From NCBI GenBank assembly GCA_964519015.1, contig CAZFHZ010000161.1, positions 1 through 6,186 on the forward strand: DNA of 6,186 bases. The letters are read 5' to 3'. The DNA comes from CAZFHZ01 sp964519015 (lineage in GTDB: Bacteria > Blakebacterota > Blakebacteria > Blakebacterales > CAYUVJ01). Shown in pieces: positions 3,981-6,186 of this stretch; the stretch's first letter is position 1, and every line of letters starts with the position of its first letter. Position numbers and translations under genes: made by a program. The notes beneath the pieces are model-generated. The model had not been told where the DNA came from. It searched no databases and worked only from the letters and a program-made list of their open reading frames with translations.

Positions 3981-6186
3981 CCAGGGCCCGGGCACCGCTG
4001 GTCGTGCGTTTCCTCCTTCGACTCCTCCTCTCTCCGGTCGAGCAGCAAAGGGTGCTCGCCGATCTGGAGGAGGAATACCTCGAGCGCATCCGGCCGCAGC
4101 ACAACCCGCTCTGCGCCCGACTCTGGTACTGGCACGAAGGACTCTCACTGCTGGGCGCCTATCTGGGAAGCCGGCTGCTGGGCGAATCCAGGCGCGACGC
4201 CTCGGTCGTCCTCGACAGCCTCCGCTTCCGGCGGCACCTGAAGCGATCTCAGGCCGGCAACAACCGGAGAGGGAACCTCATGGAGAACCTGCTCTATGAC
4301 CTGCGCCACGCCCTGCGCGGCCTGCGCCGTCAGCCGAAGTACACCCTGACCACGGCACTGACCCTGGCTATCGGCATCGGCGCGAACACGGCCATCTTCA
4401 CCGTCCTCAACGGGGTCGTCCTCAAACCCCTCCCTTATGAGGATCCCGGGCAGCTCGTCAAACTCGATTACCGGCAGATCGGTCAGGAGAGCAGTACCTA
4501 TCTGAACGGGCTGGATTTCCTCGACCTGCGGGAGCGGGCAACGTCTTTGACCGGCGTGGCGTGCTATTACGATTACCGGCTCATGGGCTTCGATCTCACC
4601 GGCGGCGAGCGACCGCGCCGCATCATCGCCCTGCCGATCAGTGCCGATTACTTCACGGTGCTCGGCACCGGACCGCTCCTGGGTCGGGTCTTCACCCGGG
4701 CCGAGGAACGCTACGATACCTCAGAGGTGATCATCAGCCATCGGCTGTGGCAGGAGTACTTCGCCGGTGATCCCGCCGCCCTCGGTTCAATCATCGTCCT
4801 GGACGGTGAGCCCCGGCCGGTGATCGGTATCATGCCCCACGATTTCTCCGAGCCCTTCGGGCGCCGGATCGATGTCTGGATGGCGCTTAATCTGGTGCCC
4901 GGCTCACCGCCACCCGGCTTCCCCCATGCCTCCAATAACAGCCGCGACAATTACTACCTGAGCGGTATCGGCCGGTTGAAGCCTGAGGTCAGCGTTGATG
5001 AGGGCCAGGCCGAGCTGACCGCGATCTCGGCCGCGATCGCTGAGGAGTTCCCGGGCGGTCGTGATGCCTGGCATGTACGGGCCGTACCACTTACCGACAA
5101 GATCCTCGGCAGCAGCGACACCATGCTCTATATCCTTTTCGCTGCAGTCGTGTTCGTCCTGCTGATCGCGTGCGTGAACGTGGCCAATCTCGCGCTCGCC
5201 CGCAGCACCCTGCGGGAGCGGGAACTGGCCATCCGCAGCGCCCTGGGGTCGAGTCGGGCCCGCCTGCTCCGTCAGCAGCTGACCGAGAGCCTGGTGTTGG
5301 CCCTGCTGGGAGCCGGCGGCGGTCTCGTCCTGGCCTCCGGCGGCATCCGCTTCCTGCTGGCCCTGATGCCTGATGCCCTGCCGCGGGTCGACAATATTGG
5401 TTTCGATACGGTGGTCTTCCTCTTCTCCGGAGCGCTGGCCGTCGTGACCGGCATCCTCTTCGGCCTGCTGCCCGCCCTGCGTTCGGCCCGCCCCGACCTC
5501 GAGCGCACCCTGCGCGAGTCGAGCCGCAGCGCCAGCACCGGGAGAAGGCAGCGCTACCTGCGCAACACGCTGGTGGTCGTGCAGACGGGTCTGGCGCTCA
5601 CACTCTTCATCGGAGCCGCCCTGCTGGTGCAGAGTTTCAGGAAACTCCGGGAGGCCGAACTCGGGATCGATCCCGTGAACGTACTCACCTTCGAACTGAG
5701 CCTGCCGACCGGCGCCTACAGTATCGAGGAACCGCAGCGACGGATCGCCTTCGCCCGTGAGTTCCGCGAACGGACCGAGAGCCTGCCGGGAGTGCGTGCG
5801 GTCGGGGCGGTCTCGCGTCTGCCGGTGCAGGGCGCCTACAACAGCTGGGGGTACTTGATCGACAGCGAATTCCGGGCGACCGGAGAGCGGAACTTGCACC
5901 TGGCGAACTTCCGGGTGGTGGAGGGGAACTACTTCGATGCACTGGGCATCGACGTCGTCACCGGTCGTTTCTTCACCTCAGCCGACGACGGCACGGTGCC
6001 GCCGGTGGCGATCGTCACCCGCAGCTTTGTAGATCGCTACTACAGCAACCGTGACCCTATCGGGGATCGGGTGATCACTGCCGGGCCCGCTCGGCGTGAG
6101 ATCGTCGGTATCGTCAAAGACGTGCGCATCGGTTACCGGGAAGACCTGGTCGAAATTTACCGCGTGTTGAGGGGTCTGCCGTGCAC
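3977..6186 (+). CDS. MacB/FtsX-like permease with N-terminal permease-prefix domain (ADOP type), 3' end beyond window
   Basis: The frame is open for 736 codons to the window edge. Residues 1-101 form a cytoplasmic prefix (R-F-L-L-R-L-L-L-S-P, D-L-E-E-E-Y, L-W-Y-W), the pattern of 'permease prefix domain 2'. The transporter core begins M-E-N-L-L-Y-D-L-R-H-A-L at 102, with transmembrane helix 1 about 123-149 (T-L-A-I-G-I-G-A-N-T-A-I-F). A MacB-like periplasmic domain spans about 150-380. An FtsX-like domain follows, with helices near 383-410, 436-463 and 478-500 and the conserved E-L-A-I-R-S-A-L-G-S-S-R-A-R-L. A second repeat opens at about 528 (helix 531-553) with another periplasmic domain. 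The last FtsX-like helices, perhaps 150 residues, are missing. No ATPase is in view, as expected of 'orphan' permeases; it probably works with an ATPase elsewhere in efflux or envelope transport. An in-frame TGA at 3959 excludes earlier starts. The ATG at 4280 would drop the prefix. Cargo is unknown. Confidence 0.92.
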   Translation, partial: MTRARAPLVVRFLLRLLLSPVEQQRVLADLEEEYLERIRPQHNPLCARLWYWHEGLSLLGAYLGSRLLGESRRDASVVLDSLRFRRHLKRSQAGNNRRGNLMENLLYDLRHALRGLRRQPKYTLTTALTLAIGIGANTAIFTVLNGVVLKPLPYEDPGQLVKLDYRQIGQESSTYLNGLDFLDLRERATSLTGVACYYDYRLMGFDLTGGERPRRIIALPISADYFTVLGTGPLLGRVFTRAEERYDTSEVIISHRLWQEYFAGDPAALGSIIVLDGEPRPVIGIMPHDFSEPFGRRIDVWMALNLVPGSPPPGFPHASNNSRDNYYLSGIGRLKPEVSVDEGQAELTAISAAIAEEFPGGRDAWHVRAVPLTDKILGSSDTMLYILFAAVVFVLLIACVNVANLALARSTLRERELAIRSALGSSRARLLRQQLTESLVLALLGAGGGLVLASGGIRFLLALMPDALPRVDNIGFDTVVFLFSGALAVVTGILFGLLPALRSARPDLERTLRESSRSASTGRRQRYLRNTLVVVQTGLALTLFIGAALLVQSFRKLREAELGIDPVNVLTFELSLPTGAYSIEEPQRRIAFAREFRERTESLPGVRAVGAVSRLPVQGAYNSWGYLIDSEFRATGERNLHLANFRVVEGNYFDALGIDVVTGRFFTSADDGTVPPVAIVTRSFVDRYYSNRDPIGDRVITAGPARREIVGIVKDVRIGYREDLVEIYRVLRGLPC

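Noticed and set aside
3628..4104. A 158-codon minus-strand frame over padR and the permease start
   Set aside because: It lies opposite a clear PadR winged helix and the permease prefix, and its translation has no recognisable features.
4904..5899. A 331-codon open frame on the minus strand opposite the permease
   Set aside because: Its translation is rich in Gln, Gly and Arg with no domain or signal and mirrors the codon pattern of the clearly homologous permease on the plus strand.

Overview
This 6,186-bp, GC-rich window looks like the genome of a Gram-negative bacterium, because it holds an outer-membrane barrel, lipoproteins with lipoboxes and Shine-Dalgarno starts. The pairing of a PadR-type regulator with a large MacB/FtsX-like permease that carries an N-terminal 'permease prefix' and has no ATPase in view is typical of Acidobacteriota, Gemmatimonadota and neighbouring uncultured phyla. 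The phylum is an inference from gene content only.

Left arm (1-3040, minus strand). Four genes read leftward with short gaps, which suggests one operon. In transcription order they are: a small exported outer-membrane beta-barrel protein (2378-3040), a serine beta-lactamase-family lipoprotein of an unusual compact form (1242-2366), a second beta-lactamase-family lipoprotein with the full motif set (110-1237), and the first 24 codons of another membrane or exported protein that leaves the window (1-74). The two hydrolases share a fold but differ in loop length and active-site motifs. They are more likely cell-envelope peptidases or esterases than resistance enzymes.

Middle (3041-3585). This is the divergent intergenic region. 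It is not empty: the minus strand at 3242-3469 encodes 75 residues matching the C-terminal end of a SpoIIE/RsbU-type (PPM) serine phosphatase. The stretch has no start codon and sits just downstream of in-frame stops, so it is read as the relic of a lost gene. A weak sigma70-like promoter candidate for padR and a small inverted repeat lie in or beside the relic.

Right arm (3586-6186, plus strand). A PadR-family repressor with a very strong ribosome binding site is followed 58 bases later by a permease that runs off the right edge (3977-6186, 736 codons seen). The permease has the layout of the 'ADOP' permeases: prefix domain, MacB-like periplasmic domain, FtsX-like membrane domain, then the start of a second copy. 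A 20-codon micro-ORF (3918-3980) bridges the two genes, with TGATG and ATGA overlaps. PadR probably autoregulates this pair.

No tRNA, rRNA, CRISPR, insertion sequence or phage gene was seen. The features most worth a second look are the hidden phosphatase relic, the compact hydrolase with Y-N-G in place of Y-x-N, and the bridging micro-ORF.
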